Positions 46,581 through 55,801 of a stretch of 64,000 nt of DNA are shown here, piece after piece. The notes below the pieces were generated by a model, which worked only from the letters and a program-made list of their open reading frames with translations, was not told the origin of the DNA and searched no databases. The position numbers were made by a program, and so were the translations under genes. This DNA is from Sphingomonas sp. TDK1 (lineage in GTDB: Bacteria; Pseudomonadota; Alphaproteobacteria; Sphingomonadales; Sphingomonadaceae): NCBI RefSeq assembly GCF_001650735.1, contig NZ_LXVY01000001.1, positions 62,001-126,000 of the forward strand, in the 5' to 3' direction. Numbering within the stretch: position 1 is the first letter of the stretch; each line of letters opens with the position of its first letter.

Positions 46581-46595
46581 ACGCACGCGGGAAGG

Positions 46596-46623
46596 TCCGG
46601 GCGGCACGTTCGCGCCGCCCGGA
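46596..46623 (-). terminator. Hairpin terminator candidate after asd
   Basis: TCCGGGCGGC and its complement GCCGCCCGGA form a 10-bp stem with an 8-base loop, 5 bases after the asd stop on the minus strand. The stem is identical to that of the hairpin at 4827-4852, 42 kb away. Confidence 0.6.
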
Positions 46624-46628
46624 TCCCG

Positions 46629-47654
46629 TTACGCCTTTTGCAGGTGCCGCCGGCCGAGCAGCTCCGCGATCTGCACCGCGTTCAGCGCCGCGCCCTTGCG
46701 GAGATTGTCCGACACGCACCACAGCGACAGGCCGTTCTCGACGGTCGAGTCCTCGCGGACGCGGCTGACATAGGTGGCATATTCGCCGACGCTCTCGATC
46801 GGGGTGACATAGCCGCCATTCTCGCGCTTATCGACGAGCATGATGCCCGGCGCCTCGCGCAGGATGTTCTGCGCTTCTTCCGCCGAGATCTCGTCCTCGA
46901 ACTCGATGTTGATCGCCTCGGAATGGCCGACGAACACGGGCACGCGCACGCAGGTCGCGGTCACCTTGATCTTGGGATCGAGGATCTTCTTGGTCTCGAC
47001 CACCATCTTCCACTCTTCCTTGGTCGATCCGTCGTCGAGGAAGCTGTCGATATGCGGGATCACGTTGAAGGCGATCTGCTTGGTGAACTTTTGCGGCTCG
47101 ACCTGGTCGCCGACGAAGATCGCGCGGCTCTGGTTGAACAGTTCGTCCATGCCCGCCTTGCCGGCGCCCGAGACCGACTGGTAGGTCGCGACCACCACCC
47201 GCTTGATCTTGGCGGCATCGTGCAGCGGCTTGAGCGCCACCACCATCTGCGCGGTCGAGCAGTTGGGGTTGGCGATGATGTTGCGCGCCTTGTAGCCGTC
47301 GATCGCCTCCGGGTTCACTTCGGGCACGATCAGCGGCACGTCCGGGTCCATGCGGTAGAGCGAGGCATTGTCGATCACCGTGCAGCCCGCGGCGGCGAAC
47401 TTCGGCGCGTACTTGGCGCTGCCTTCCGAGCCGATCGCGAACAGCGCCATGTCCCAGCCGGTGGGATCGAAATGCTCGATATTCTGGACCTTGTACTGTT
47501 TGCCGGTCTCGCCATAGTCGACCATGTCGCCGGTCGAGCGCGACGACGCCAGCACGGCGAGATCGTCGATCGGGAATTCCCGCTCGGCCAGGATGTTGAG
47601 CATTTCGCGACCGACATTGCCGGTGGCGCCTGCGACGACGACACGGTAACCCAT
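46629..47654 (-). CDS. asd: Aspartate-semialdehyde dehydrogenase
   Basis: A 341-residue enzyme that reduces aspartyl phosphate to aspartate semialdehyde with NADPH, feeding lysine/diaminopimelate, threonine and methionine. Seen: GATGNVGREML (about 8-18), SSRSTGD, catalytic Cys132 in NPNCSTAQM, the substrate-binding Glu in SVSGAGKAGMDELF region and His in VFVGHSEAINIEF. Length and order fit the family. The hairpin 5 bases past the stop should end transcription. Upstream is 224 bases of spacer to the DUF418 gene, also minus, so asd has its own promoter probably. Confidence 0.95.
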   Translation of the reverse strand: MGYRVVVAGATGNVGREMLNILAEREFPIDDLAVLASSRSTGDMVDYGETGKQYKVQNIEHFDPTGWDMALFAIGSEGSAKYAPKFAAAGCTVIDNASLYRMDPDVPLIVPEVNPEAIDGYKARNIIANPNCSTAQMVVALKPLHDAAKIKRVVVATYQSVSGAGKAGMDELFNQSRAIFVGDQVEPQKFTKQIAFNVIPHIDSFLDDGSTKEEWKMVVETKKILDPKIKVTATCVRVPVFVGHSEAINIEFEDEISAEEAQNILREAPGIMLVDKRENGGYVTPIESVGEYATYVSRVREDSTVENGLSLWCVSDNLRKGAALNAVQIAELLGRRHLQKA

Positions 47655-47878
47655 TTGTACCTCTTTCTTGCCCGCGCCGACACCTGCGGCGTGGAGGCTC
47701 TTTAGTGGGGATGGAGGATGGAATGCACCAGCATTCCGCTGCTTCGCTGCATAAAGCGCAGCTATCGCGCCCGGATTACGGGCGCGGTGTAATTCGCGTG
47801 GATTTGGCGCGTTTTCGAAGCATCGATCACGCCGCTAGCAGAAACATGCTTGCGTGGCGAGCCCCTTTTTGCGCAACT

Positions 47879-49228
47879 TCATGCTGCGGCGAGAGAGGCG
47901 TCCAGGCGCGGCTCCCGCGTTCGCCGAAAGGGCTGCCACCGGACATAGGCCAGCGAGCGCCACGCCCATTCCATCGGCCCCATGGCGAACATCCGCAGCC
48001 AGAGATTTGCGAGCACCACTTCGAACAGCAGCACCGCCAGCGCGACGGCGTAGAGCCCGCTCCAGCTGAGCTTGCCCCACAGCCCCGCACCCCAGGGCGC
48101 GAAGAGGATGTAGATGGCGATGAATTGCTGGAGGAAATAGAGCGAAAAGGCCGTCCGTCCCGCCGCCTTGAACGGCGCCAGTACCGCCTGGCCCGCCCCG
48201 CTGCGGACCAGCAGATTCACCAGCGCGACATGGCCGATCGACACCAGCATGCGCGCCGGCTCCTGCGTGATCCAGTAGCTGTGCGCGATGGGCACCGGCG
48301 ACAGGGCCTCATGCGCCCCCACCGCCCGCGCGATCAGGCCCGGCACATAGCAGCAGAGCAGCAGGATCGCGTAGAAGCGCGTGCTGCGCCCGCCCTGCAC
48401 CACCCGCCACTTCCACAGCGCGATGCCGACCAGCATCATGCAGAACGCCTCGGCGACCGTGAGCGCCAGCTCGGGCAGCATGAACTCGATATAGAAGCCG
48501 ATGTTCATGCCCGCATAGGCCAGCCAGCTGCCGGCATGCCCCTTCTTCTCCATTTCGCGGATCTTCCTGGCGTCCTCGCCGCCCGTCGCGCGGCGCTCGA
48601 GCAGCTTCTGCCAATCCTTCTGCTTGGCCTGCTCGTCCCTGGTCAGCGGCTGGTGCGCCGCCACCTTCTTCTCGATCAGCGGGGCCGCGGCGACCAGCTC
48701 GACACGCTCCACGTAGAGCGGCACGCCGCTCACCGCCATGCCGAGCGCGAACAGCGATCCCAGCGCCAGCAGCACCCGCGGCCCCAGCAACCGGAAGGGA
48801 AACAGGAACAGCGCGGCGAGCGCGTAGACGTGCAGGATATCGCCGGTCCAGAGGAACACGAAGATATCCAGCAGGCCGAAGCCGAGCAGCCACAGGTTGC
48901 GCCGCCAATAGAGATCCGCCACCGCGACCGGCCCGTCCGGTCGCATCGCCCGCGCCGCCAGCACCATCAGCCCGCAGCCGAACAGGATTTCCAGCACCCC
49001 GCGCTGCGTGCCTTCCAGCGCGACTTCCACAAAGGCCCAGCTCCACTGGTCCAGCGGTGTCCAGCCGATCATCTGCGGGCGATTGAGCATCACCAGCGCC
49101 GTCTGACCTTCGAACGGTATATTCATGAAAAATATGCCGAGGATGGCAAGTCCGCGCAAGATATCCAGCACATCTATTCGTGCGGCACCGCGCACTGGTG
49201 CAAGTTGCGCAGCTGCTTCCAACGCCAT
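47879..49228 (-). CDS. DUF418 (YeiB-like) membrane protein
   Basis: A 449-residue polytopic membrane protein. It starts with IDVLDILRGLAILGIFFMNI, the N-terminal signature of DUF418/YeiB proteins related to acyltransferase-3-like (HGSNAT/YeiB) families, then WRRNLWLLGFGLLDIF, and ends in the GPMEWAWRSL motif of the C-terminal DUF418 domain. About ten helices are predicted. A charged insertion (VAAHQPLTRDEQAKQKDWQK, about 190-225) lies in a loop. Function unknown, although relation to membrane acyl transfer is suspected for the superfamily. Confidence 0.85.
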   Translation of the reverse strand: MALEAAAQLAPVRGAARIDVLDILRGLAILGIFFMNIPFEGQTALVMLNRPQMIGWTPLDQWSWAFVEVALEGTQRGVLEILFGCGLMVLAARAMRPDGPVAVADLYWRRNLWLLGFGLLDIFVFLWTGDILHVYALAALFLFPFRLLGPRVLLALGSLFALGMAVSGVPLYVERVELVAAAPLIEKKVAAHQPLTRDEQAKQKDWQKLLERRATGGEDARKIREMEKKGHAGSWLAYAGMNIGFYIEFMLPELALTVAEAFCMMLVGIALWKWRVVQGGRSTRFYAILLLCCYVPGLIARAVGAHEALSPVPIAHSYWITQEPARMLVSIGHVALVNLLVRSGAGQAVLAPFKAAGRTAFSLYFLQQFIAIYILFAPWGAGLWGKLSWSGLYAVALAVLLFEVVLANLWLRMFAMGPMEWAWRSLAYVRWQPFRRTREPRLDASLAAA

Positions 49229-49301
49229 GGCCCGCCCCCGTCAAAGACGAAGGCGAGCCTATAGTTTGCCTGACAAGGAGTCGAGTCGAGAGAACCGGCC
49301 T

Positions 49302-51164
49302 TCAGAAGCTGGCCCATTCTTCCACTTCGGCGCCGGTCTGGCGCACCGTGCTGACGGTGGCGGCATGGGCGACGTTCGACGCTACCGGCATCGCATGCAC
49401 CTTCGACCGGATCGGCCTGCGATGGCTGCGGTCGCCCGCGTTGAAGCGCGACGCCTGTTCGGTCAGCGCGTTGACTTCCGAGCTCAGGTTCCGCGCGGCA
49501 GCCGAGGTCTGCTCGACCATCGCCGCATTCTGCTGGGTCGTCTGGTCGATGCTGTTCACCGCCGTCGCCACCTGGGTGACCGCGGTGGCCTGGACCTGGT
49601 TGTCCTTGGCCATCGTCTCGAGCAGCGAATGGACTTCGTTGACGTCGCCGACGATCGCGCCGAGCGCGCTGTCCACGCGACGCACCATGTCGACGGCTGC
49701 GTTGATGTCGGTCTGGGTCGCGGTCAGCTGATCGCGGGCGCGGCCGGCTTCCTCCTCCGCCCGCATCGCCAGCGCCGAGACGAGGTCGGCGACGACGGCG
49801 AACCCGCGGCCCGCTTCACCCGCCCGACCGGCTTCGACCGCCGCGTTCATCGCGAGCACCCGGGTCTGGAAGGCGATCTTGTCGAGGCCCTCGATGACGT
49901 TGTCGATGCCCTTGGCGCTTTCCGAGACGCGGCTCATCGCCTGCATCGCCTCGTCCGCCACCGTGCGGCCGGAGTCGACCACGCCGATGGCGCCGGTCGC
50001 ACGTTCCACGGTCTTGGTCGAAGCGACGGCGGTCGCCTTGATGCGCTGGTTCATCTCGCTGACGGCCGCGGATGTTTCCTCCAGGCTGGCGGCGGCACCT
50101 TCGGTACGGCGGGCGAGATCCTCGCTGGCCTGGGCGATTTCGGCCGAGCCGGTCGAGATCGTCTCGGCGCTTTCGATCACCGCGGTAATCAGTTCGCGCA
50201 GTGCCGAGACCGCCGCGTTGAAGTTCTGCTTCAGCCCGTCATATTCCGCCTCGAAGCGCGTCTCGATGGTGGCGGTGAGATCGCCGCCGGCGAGCTTGCC
50301 CAGGCGATCCTCCAGCGTTTCCACGACGAGCGCCTGCGCGGCGTCGGCACGCTTCTTGGCCTCGGCCAGTTCCTCCTGGCGCAGCGCGGCTTCCTTGAAG
50401 ACCAGCACCGACTTCGCCATCGCGCCCACTTCGTCGCCGCGCTCGGTGCCCGGCACGTCGGTCTGATTGTTGCCGCCGGCCAGCGCCCGCATCGTGTCCT
50501 GCAAACGCTCCAGCGGACCGGCGATCTGCGCGCGGGTGAGGAAGATGGCGATGCCCATGCTAACTGCAATCGCGACAAGTGCGACGATGAGCAACGTAAC
50601 TGCGGCCGAGGCGACGCTATCCGATAGCGCGGACGACTGCTTCGTTGCTTTGTCGATCCGCGTGTCGTTGTAGGCCTTGATCGTCTTTGTCAGGTTCCCC
50701 GCCAGTACGTCGGCCTTGGCCAGCAGCGCTTTCGCCTCGTCATTCCTGTTCGCAAGGGATAGCTCGATCGCGGGCTCAAGAATCTTCTGCAACTCGTCCA
50801 TGGCCGCATCGATTCGTCCGATGTCGACAGCGGCCTCCTTCTCGGAGTTGGCGACCTCGTTCAGATATTGCTGGGCCTGCTTGTACGAATCCCTCGCTTC
50901 GATCGCCGCGTCCTTGGCAGCGTCAGAGCTGCCATCGTACACCAGCGTCTTGTACACATCGTACATCATTGCGTTGCTGAGCCGATTCACGCGGACAAGC
51001 TTCGCCGAGTTTGGCATCCGCAAGTCCGTGAGGTCGGAATAGCGCGCGTCGATGTCGCGCATCACGCTGCCGCCATACCAGGCGACGCCCAAGGTAACGA
51101 TGCCAAGCAGGCCCAGCATCATCATGATCTTGAACTGGATTTTCAGATTGGCGAGGAATTGCAC
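49302..51164 (-). CDS. Methyl-accepting chemotaxis protein
   Basis: A 620-residue transducer. TM1 at about 14-33 (MMMLGLLGIVTLGVAWYGG), a periplasmic four-helix-bundle ligand domain (about 35-190), TM2 at about 192-212, HAMP (about 213-265), a second helical linker, and an MCP signalling domain (about 340-560) with the hairpin tip GLDKIAFQTRVLAMNAAVEAGRAGEAGRGFAVVA present as landmarks IAFQTRVLAMNAAVEAGRAG. The C-terminus EWASF fits the xWxxF pentapeptide used to tether CheR/CheB. The tip differs in places from the textbook sequence (for example RV for NL), as in other sphingomonad transducers. No other chemotaxis gene lies in the window, so it is an isolated transducer. Confidence 0.92.
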   Translation of the reverse strand: MQFLANLKIQFKIMMMLGLLGIVTLGVAWYGGSVMRDIDARYSDLTDLRMPNSAKLVRVNRLSNAMMYDVYKTLVYDGSSDAAKDAAIEARDSYKQAQQYLNEVANSEKEAAVDIGRIDAAMDELQKILEPAIELSLANRNDEAKALLAKADVLAGNLTKTIKAYNDTRIDKATKQSSALSDSVASAAVTLLIVALVAIAVSMGIAIFLTRAQIAGPLERLQDTMRALAGGNNQTDVPGTERGDEVGAMAKSVLVFKEAALRQEELAEAKKRADAAQALVVETLEDRLGKLAGGDLTATIETRFEAEYDGLKQNFNAAVSALRELITAVIESAETISTGSAEIAQASEDLARRTEGAAASLEETSAAVSEMNQRIKATAVASTKTVERATGAIGVVDSGRTVADEAMQAMSRVSESAKGIDNVIEGLDKIAFQTRVLAMNAAVEAGRAGEAGRGFAVVADLVSALAMRAEEEAGRARDQLTATQTDINAAVDMVRRVDSALGAIVGDVNEVHSLLETMAKDNQVQATAVTQVATAVNSIDQTTQQNAAMVEQTSAAARNLSSEVNALTEQASRFNAGDRSHRRPIRSKVHAMPVASNVAHAATVSTVRQTGAEVEEWASF

Positions 51165-51292
51165 GGTCAGGTCCTCCTAGGCACCCCAGGAGGGGCGCAG
51201 ATCTCCCATCCGCGCATTATAGAAGGCAGGCGCGCCGCCTCGCCGCGGCGCGCCACCCGGTCTTCTACGTATTGGGTTGTTTTCGTAGGGCT

Positions 51293-53539
51293 TTACTTGG
51301 TCAACGCGCGATCAAGGAAGTTGAGAATAGTATTCCACAGATGCTCGCTGATGCCCGGACCGCCCACGCGGTGCGTCTGGCCGGGATAGAGCATCATCTC
51401 GAACGGCACCTTCTGCTGCTGCAGCGCTGCGTACATGGCGGTGCCGTTGTCGAGGACGACATTGTCGTCCGACATGCCGTGGATCATCAGCAGCGGATCG
51501 GCGATCCTGGCCGCATCTCCGAGCGTGCTCGAAGCCCCGTATGCCTCCGGCACTTGCCGGGGATCGCCCATGTAGCGTTCGGTATAATGGGTGTCGTACA
51601 ATTCCCACTTGGTCACCGGCGCGCCCGAAACGCCCGCGGCGAAGGTGCCGGGCGCCGCCTCCAGCATCTTCAGCGTCATGTAGCCGCCATAGGACCAGCC
51701 ATAGGTGGCGATACGCTTCGGATCGACGAACGGCAGCGTCTTCAGATAGCCGGCGCCCGCGAGCTGGTCCTGCACTTCCACGCTGCCCATGGCGTGCCAG
51801 ATCGCACTTTCGAACGCGACGCCGCGATTGGCCGAGCCGCGATTGTCGATCTGGAACCAGATATAGCCGTGCTGGACCAGATATTGCTGCAGCGCCCCGC
51901 CCCAGGCGCGGCTGACGGTTTGCGAATGCGGGCCGCCATAATGCTGGAAGAAGACGGGATACCGCTTGCCGGGCTCCAGCTTGGGCGTGATCATCTCCCA
52001 GTGCAGCTCGGTGCCGTCCGGCCCCTGGATCGTGCCGAAGCTGCGCTCGCGATGCGCGGCCAGATAGGCGTGATAGGGATGCGCGGAATCGCTGACCGCG
52101 TTTTCCTGCACCCAGGCGATCCGCTTGCCGTCCGCATCGGCCAGATAGACCTGGCGCGGCTGGTTCGGATTCGACCGGCTGACGATCGCACGGGTGCCGC
52201 TCGCGTCCATGCTGGCAGCGTTCCACCAGCCGCGCTCGGTAAGCCGGGTGATCGCCGCAGGCTTGCGGTAATCGATCCAGTAGAGATGCCGCTCGAGCGG
52301 ATCGTCCTTGTTGCCTTGGAAATAGAGCCGGCCGCGCTTCTGATCGACGCTGATGCCGTCGGGCGCCACTTCCCAGGCCCCCTTGGTCAACTGGGTGAAT
52401 TGGCCCGCCTGCCAGCGATAGAGATGGCCGTGGCCGTCGCGCTCGGACCACCAGATCAGGCTGCCGTCGTCGAGCGGCTTCAGGCCATAGCTGAGGTTGA
52501 TCCAGCTCTTCGGCGCCGCCTTCTCGCTGAACAATATGCGCGACGCGCCGGTGGCGGGATCGACGGCGAGCAGATCGAGCTGGGTCTGCGCCCGATTTTC
52601 GCGCTGGACATAGAGCGTCTTGCCGTCCGCCGCCCAGTCGACGCGGGCGAGATAAATGTCCCGGTCCGGCCCGAGATCGACCTTCACCCGCTTCTGCCCC
52701 GAGGGATCGAGCACATAAAGCTCGACCAGGGCGTTCGGCGTGCCCGCCTTGGGATAGCGCTGCTGGACGATGCTGGTGCCCTCGGCACCGATCGCGGCGC
52801 GGGTGACGATGCCGACCGGCGCCTCGTCGAAACGCTCCACCGCGACATAGGCGTCGTCGGGCGACCACCAATAGCCGTCGCTTCGAGCCATTTCCTCCTG
52901 CGCGACGAACTCGGCCTCGCCCCAGTGCACGGTGCCGGCGCCATCGGGCGTAACCCGCGACGCCTTGCCGCTGGTCAGGTCCATGATCACCAGATTCTGT
53001 TCCTGCACATAGCTGGCGAACCTGCCGGCCGGGCTGAGCGCCGCGTTCAGCTTCGGCCCCGCCGCGGCGGGCAGCTTGTCGACCTCGCCGGTCAGGCGCG
53101 CACGGAACAGCTCGCCGTCGAGCGGCACCAGGATCGAATGCCCGTCGGGCGCCCAGTCATAGCTGACGATGCCCTTGGTGCCGCCGATGCGCGCCCGCTC
53201 GCGCTGCATCTTCTCCGCTTCGGACAATTCCGCGCCCGAGCCGAGCTTCTTCGAATCGACCAGCATGCGCCACTGGCCGCTGGCGGTATCGAGCGCCCAA
53301 AGATCGTAGCGCTCGCGATCCTCGTCCCGATTGCGCAGCAGCGTCAGATATTTGCCGTCCGGCGACAGCTGCACCGCGCGGGGGGCGGGACCGTCCAGCG
53401 AAGGGCTGGCAAAGATGCGCTGCAACGTCAGTGCCTGCGCGGGCTGGGCCTGCGCCCCGGCGTCAGCCATGCCGGCCCCCATTGCGATCGCGGCCACGGC
53501 AACACCCAGCATCCATTTGCGCATCCAACACTCCGACAT
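51293..53539 (-). CDS. S9 family prolyl oligopeptidase (dipeptidyl peptidase IV-like), secreted
   Basis: A 748-residue serine peptidase. Signal peptide at the N-terminus (basic MRK, hydrophobic GVAVAAIAMGAGMADAGA, cleavage near AGA-QA). N-terminal beta-propeller (DPPIV_N, about 50-480) carries the DPP4-type substrate motif YWWSPDD and a Glu pair nearby (RFDEAP); the hydrolase domain has Ser616 in GWSYGGYM, Asp in HGMSDDNV and His in GQTHRVG. Such enzymes cleave X-Pro or X-Ala dipeptides in the periplasm. Length agrees with the sphingomonad DPP4-like group. Monocistronic by position. Confidence 0.93.
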   Translation of the reverse strand: MSECWMRKWMLGVAVAAIAMGAGMADAGAQAQPAQALTLQRIFASPSLDGPAPRAVQLSPDGKYLTLLRNRDEDRERYDLWALDTASGQWRMLVDSKKLGSGAELSEAEKMQRERARIGGTKGIVSYDWAPDGHSILVPLDGELFRARLTGEVDKLPAAAGPKLNAALSPAGRFASYVQEQNLVIMDLTSGKASRVTPDGAGTVHWGEAEFVAQEEMARSDGYWWSPDDAYVAVERFDEAPVGIVTRAAIGAEGTSIVQQRYPKAGTPNALVELYVLDPSGQKRVKVDLGPDRDIYLARVDWAADGKTLYVQRENRAQTQLDLLAVDPATGASRILFSEKAAPKSWINLSYGLKPLDDGSLIWWSERDGHGHLYRWQAGQFTQLTKGAWEVAPDGISVDQKRGRLYFQGNKDDPLERHLYWIDYRKPAAITRLTERGWWNAASMDASGTRAIVSRSNPNQPRQVYLADADGKRIAWVQENAVSDSAHPYHAYLAAHRERSFGTIQGPDGTELHWEMITPKLEPGKRYPVFFQHYGGPHSQTVSRAWGGALQQYLVQHGYIWFQIDNRGSANRGVAFESAIWHAMGSVEVQDQLAGAGYLKTLPFVDPKRIATYGWSYGGYMTLKMLEAAPGTFAAGVSGAPVTKWELYDTHYTERYMGDPRQVPEAYGASSTLGDAARIADPLLMIHGMSDDNVVLDNGTAMYAALQQQKVPFEMMLYPGQTHRVGGPGISEHLWNTILNFLDRALTK

Positions 53540-53844
53540 GCCGGCACCCTGCGGCCGGTGCGGGCTGGTTTATCGTCGCGGCTCTGCGCGTAAAGGGGTG
53601 AAGGTGGGCGGGCGGCACGATTCGCAACCGGGCGCGCGATGGACAGGCTTCGCAAGCATCCTATCCACGATCCTGAAATTTCGCACGAATCTGCACGCCG
53701 AAGAATATCTTCTTACTTCACTATGAATATACTCGACGTGGAGCTTAACTATGTTAATATGGCATTCAACTTGAGTATAACAATATTGACTAGGCCAATC
53801 AGGCTAAAAGCGGGCGCGTCTGATTGCTGTGGAGAAATTGCCGC
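53540..53844. other. Intergenic region, partly A+T-rich
   Basis: About 305 bases between the divergent peptidase and the first small protein gene. 53680-53815 is strikingly A+T-rich for this genome (TTCACTATGAATATACTCG, CAATATTGACTAG), suggesting promoters. No operator recognised. Confidence 0.4.
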
Positions 53845-54138
53845 ATGTCCGTCGATGGTCTTGCCTCGATGCGTAATCCCGCTCCTGCGGAGTATGCTGC
53901 ACGGCTACTCCAGCAGAACTGGCCTGGATTCATCCAGCTCACGCCCGCCGATATCGGCCTCAGTAATGGCGAACAGGGCGCAGCGGATTTCCTGGCGGTG
54001 GTCGCGTCGCTCAGCGACGCGGGCTATCTTTCGTACGAAGCGCTGCTCTTGAACGCGGAAGGGCCGATCCTGGTGGATGCCACCCTTACCGCGCGCGGAC
54101 GCGCCGTTCTGACGCCCCCCACCGATCTGGCACACTGA
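53845..54138 (+). CDS. Small paralogous protein (1 of 2)
   Basis: A 97-residue protein without signal peptide. GGAGA lies about 9 bases before ATG 53845. It aligns with 54939-55247: NWPGFIQLTPADIGL against SWPGSATLSPTALGL, LSYEALLLNAEGP against LAYEALLIGIGGP, and VDATLTARGRAVL against RDAALTARGRALL. The helical C-terminal LTARGRxxL suggests a winged-helix-like end, as in small DNA-binding proteins, but no family is recognised. It converges with the GAF gene (24 bases). Confidence 0.7.
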   Translation: MSVDGLASMRNPAPAEYAARLLQQNWPGFIQLTPADIGLSNGEQGAADFLAVVASLSDAGYLSYEALLLNAEGPILVDATLTARGRAVLTPPTDLAH

Positions 54139-54162
54139 CCGGCCAGGACCGAGTCGGCTGCG

Positions 54163-54555
54163 TCAGTGAATGCTGACGAAGTTGCGCTCCACCTGGCCCG
54201 CCAGCGCGCGCAGTACGGCGACATCGGCCTCATGGAACGAGCGCGAGTCGCGACCGAGGACGGCCAGCGCGCCCACGCGGCGACCGGCATTCCACAGGGG
54301 GACCGAAAGCTGGCTGCGATAACCGAGCGCCAGCGCCTCCAGGGGATCCGCCAGCGCCCTGGCGGACTCCGCGGCATCGATACCATCCGCGGTCGCGAGC
54401 ACCGAGCGCGATCCCGCCTGAAGTACCGCAACATCCCCGCGCAAAAGTGCCACCGCCGCGCGGGCAATCCGGCGCTCCTCCTGCCAAGGATTTGCCTCCG
54501 CCACCTGCTCGACACTGCCACCGGCAGCGATATTTACCATACTCCAACGCGACAT
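54163..54555 (-). CDS. GAF-domain protein
   Basis: A 130-residue stand-alone GAF domain. Typical features are LQAGSRSVLATADG, LALGYRSQLSVPLWNAGRRVGALAVLGRDSRSFHEADVAVLRALAGQV with a C-terminal GAF end at IEVAEKLAE-like ALAGQVERNF. ATG 54555 is chosen (GGGGTGTCGAA upstream); longer starts up to 54693 add residues with unlikely composition. No output domain, so it would regulate a partner by binding. It sits between the two small paralogous genes, opposite in direction. Ligand unknown; the fold is inferred from a recognisable core only. Confidence 0.75.
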   Translation of the reverse strand: MSRWSMVNIAAGGSVEQVAEANPWQEERRIARAAVALLRGDVAVLQAGSRSVLATADGIDAAESARALADPLEALALGYRSQLSVPLWNAGRRVGALAVLGRDSRSFHEADVAVLRALAGQVERNFVSIH

Positions 54556-54938
54556 TTCGACACCCCGATGAAAACGGTTGTCTTTTATGCGACTCGTGTA
54601 GTTGCGGGCAGTACGGACTTTTACCATTGGGCAAATCCCGCGCGGCGATCGACGCGCTTGTTCCAGATCGAGACGCGCCGAGATAGTTATCAACCGGTTA
54701 ATTCGTTACGCTGGCAAACCGCATCTAGGCAAAATTTGCCGCGCGACGTAAACGGCCCGCGACGCTACGGCGGCGCGTACGAATCGACTGATTCGCGTCT
54801 CCGCAGCTGCATGAAAATTGTGCAACACGTGCGTCGTGTCCCGAAGCGACTCCGCCCGGACTGGCGGAAACATGGCTGAATGCGCCGCCGCATGGCGCGT
54901 CCGGCCTGGGCTGCAATCATGGTTCTGAGGAGGAATGC
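54556..54938. other. Divergent promoter region
   Basis: About 380 bases between the GAF gene start and the second small paralogue. Contains the 13-base palindrome at 54728-54740 and A+T-rich patches around 54580-54625 and 54690-54740. No gene seen. Confidence 0.45.
54728..54740. promoter_or_regulatory. Palindrome GGCAAAATTTGCC
   Basis: A perfect 6+1+6 inverted repeat in the spacer between the divergent GAF gene and small-paralogue gene; a plausible operator. No matching factor was recognised. Confidence 0.35.
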
Positions 54939-55247
54939 ATGTCGATGAGCGTGGAGGGAGGCGATGCGTTGAATGCGCTCGATCCGCGCTGCATCACAGC
55001 CATCGCCGACGCATTGCAGCGCAGCTGGCCCGGCAGCGCGACCCTGAGCCCCACCGCGCTCGGGCTGGAGGCATCGCTGGACCGCCACCATGCCTTTATC
55101 GCCGCAATCCAGGGACTCTGCGACCGGGGCTTGCTCGCCTATGAGGCCCTGCTGATCGGCATCGGCGGACCGGAAGTCCGCGATGCGGCGCTCACCGCGC
55201 GTGGCCGCGCCCTTCTCCAGAACGACATGCTGCGCGCTGCCGCCTGA
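54939..55247 (+). CDS. Small paralogous protein (2 of 2)
   Basis: A 102-residue protein with an excellent AGGAGG before ATG 54939. It is a divergent copy of 53845-54138, sharing WPGxxxLxPxxxGLE, the central AYEALL and the LTARGRALL C-terminus; overall similarity is moderate, so the duplication is not recent. Helical, soluble, mildly acidic. Likely a dimeric regulator or adaptor, but function is unknown. It is followed by the rplS terminator on the other strand. Confidence 0.7.
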   Translation: MSMSVEGGDALNALDPRCITAIADALQRSWPGSATLSPTALGLEASLDRHHAFIAAIQGLCDRGLLAYEALLIGIGGPEVRDAALTARGRALLQNDMLRAAA

Positions 55248-55353
55248 GCGGCGGCCTGTGTCGAGATCGCTGCGAAAGCGCGTCGGGGCCCTGGGCGTCG
55301 GCGCCTACTCTCGCGCGCAGTGTCGGCCAGTCCGGCACTGCAGGGCCGATGAC

Positions 55354-55390
55354 GAAAAAGGGCGTGCGAACCGCTCGGTCCGCACGCCCC
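55354..55390 (-). terminator. Intrinsic terminator of the trmD-rplS operon
   Basis: On the minus strand, GGGCGTGCG pairs with CGCACGCCC (9 bp) around a 12-base loop that adds a further 4-bp ACCG/CGGT pairing, followed by TTTTT. It lies 24 bases after the rplS stop. This is the clearest Rho-independent terminator in the window. Confidence 0.85.
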
Positions 55391-55413
55391 TTCGCATTCT
55401 GGGAAGACCAGCC

Positions 55414-55800
55414 TTATTCGGCGGCCTGCGCCTCGGTGCGGGTGTCGCGGCGCTCGGCGATACGCGCCGACTTACCGGTACGACCACGCAGATAGTAGAG
55501 CTTCGCACGACGCACGACACCGCGACGCACGACCTCGATCGAATCGATGTTCGGCGAATAGAGCGGGAACACGCGCTCCACGCCTTCACCGAACGAGATC
55601 TTGCGGACGGTGAAGTTCGAACCCATGCCCTTGTTGGCGCGCGCGATGCACACGCCTTCGAAGTTCTGCACGCGGGTGCGCTCGCCTTCGACGACCTTCA
55701 CACCGATGCGGACGGTATCGCCCGGGCGGAATTCCGGAATCTTCTTGGCTTCGTTGAACTTGGCAATCTGCTCGGCTTCGAGCGTCTGGATGAGGTTCAT
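55414..55800 (-). CDS. rplS: 50S ribosomal protein L19
   Basis: A 128-residue L19 at the 30S-50S interface. Seen: [66 protein letters not shown] and [25 protein letters not shown], each a family landmark. The usual [11 protein letters not shown] start is at 55800; upstream in-frame ATGs are not needed. It follows trmD by 1 base and ends at the strong terminator. The short acidic end is typical. Confidence 0.96.
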   Translation of the reverse strand: MNLIQTLEAEQIAKFNEAKKIPEFRPGDTVRIGVKVVEGERTRVQNFEGVCIARANKGMGSNFTVRKISFGEGVERVFPLYSPNIDSIEVVRRGVVRRAKLYYLRGRTGKSARIAERRDTRTEAQAAE

Positions 55801-55801
55801 C

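Noticed and set aside
47705..49264. Plus-strand 519-codon frame opposite the DUF418 gene
   Set aside because: His/Arg/Gln-rich shadow of the DUF418 membrane protein, with no motif.
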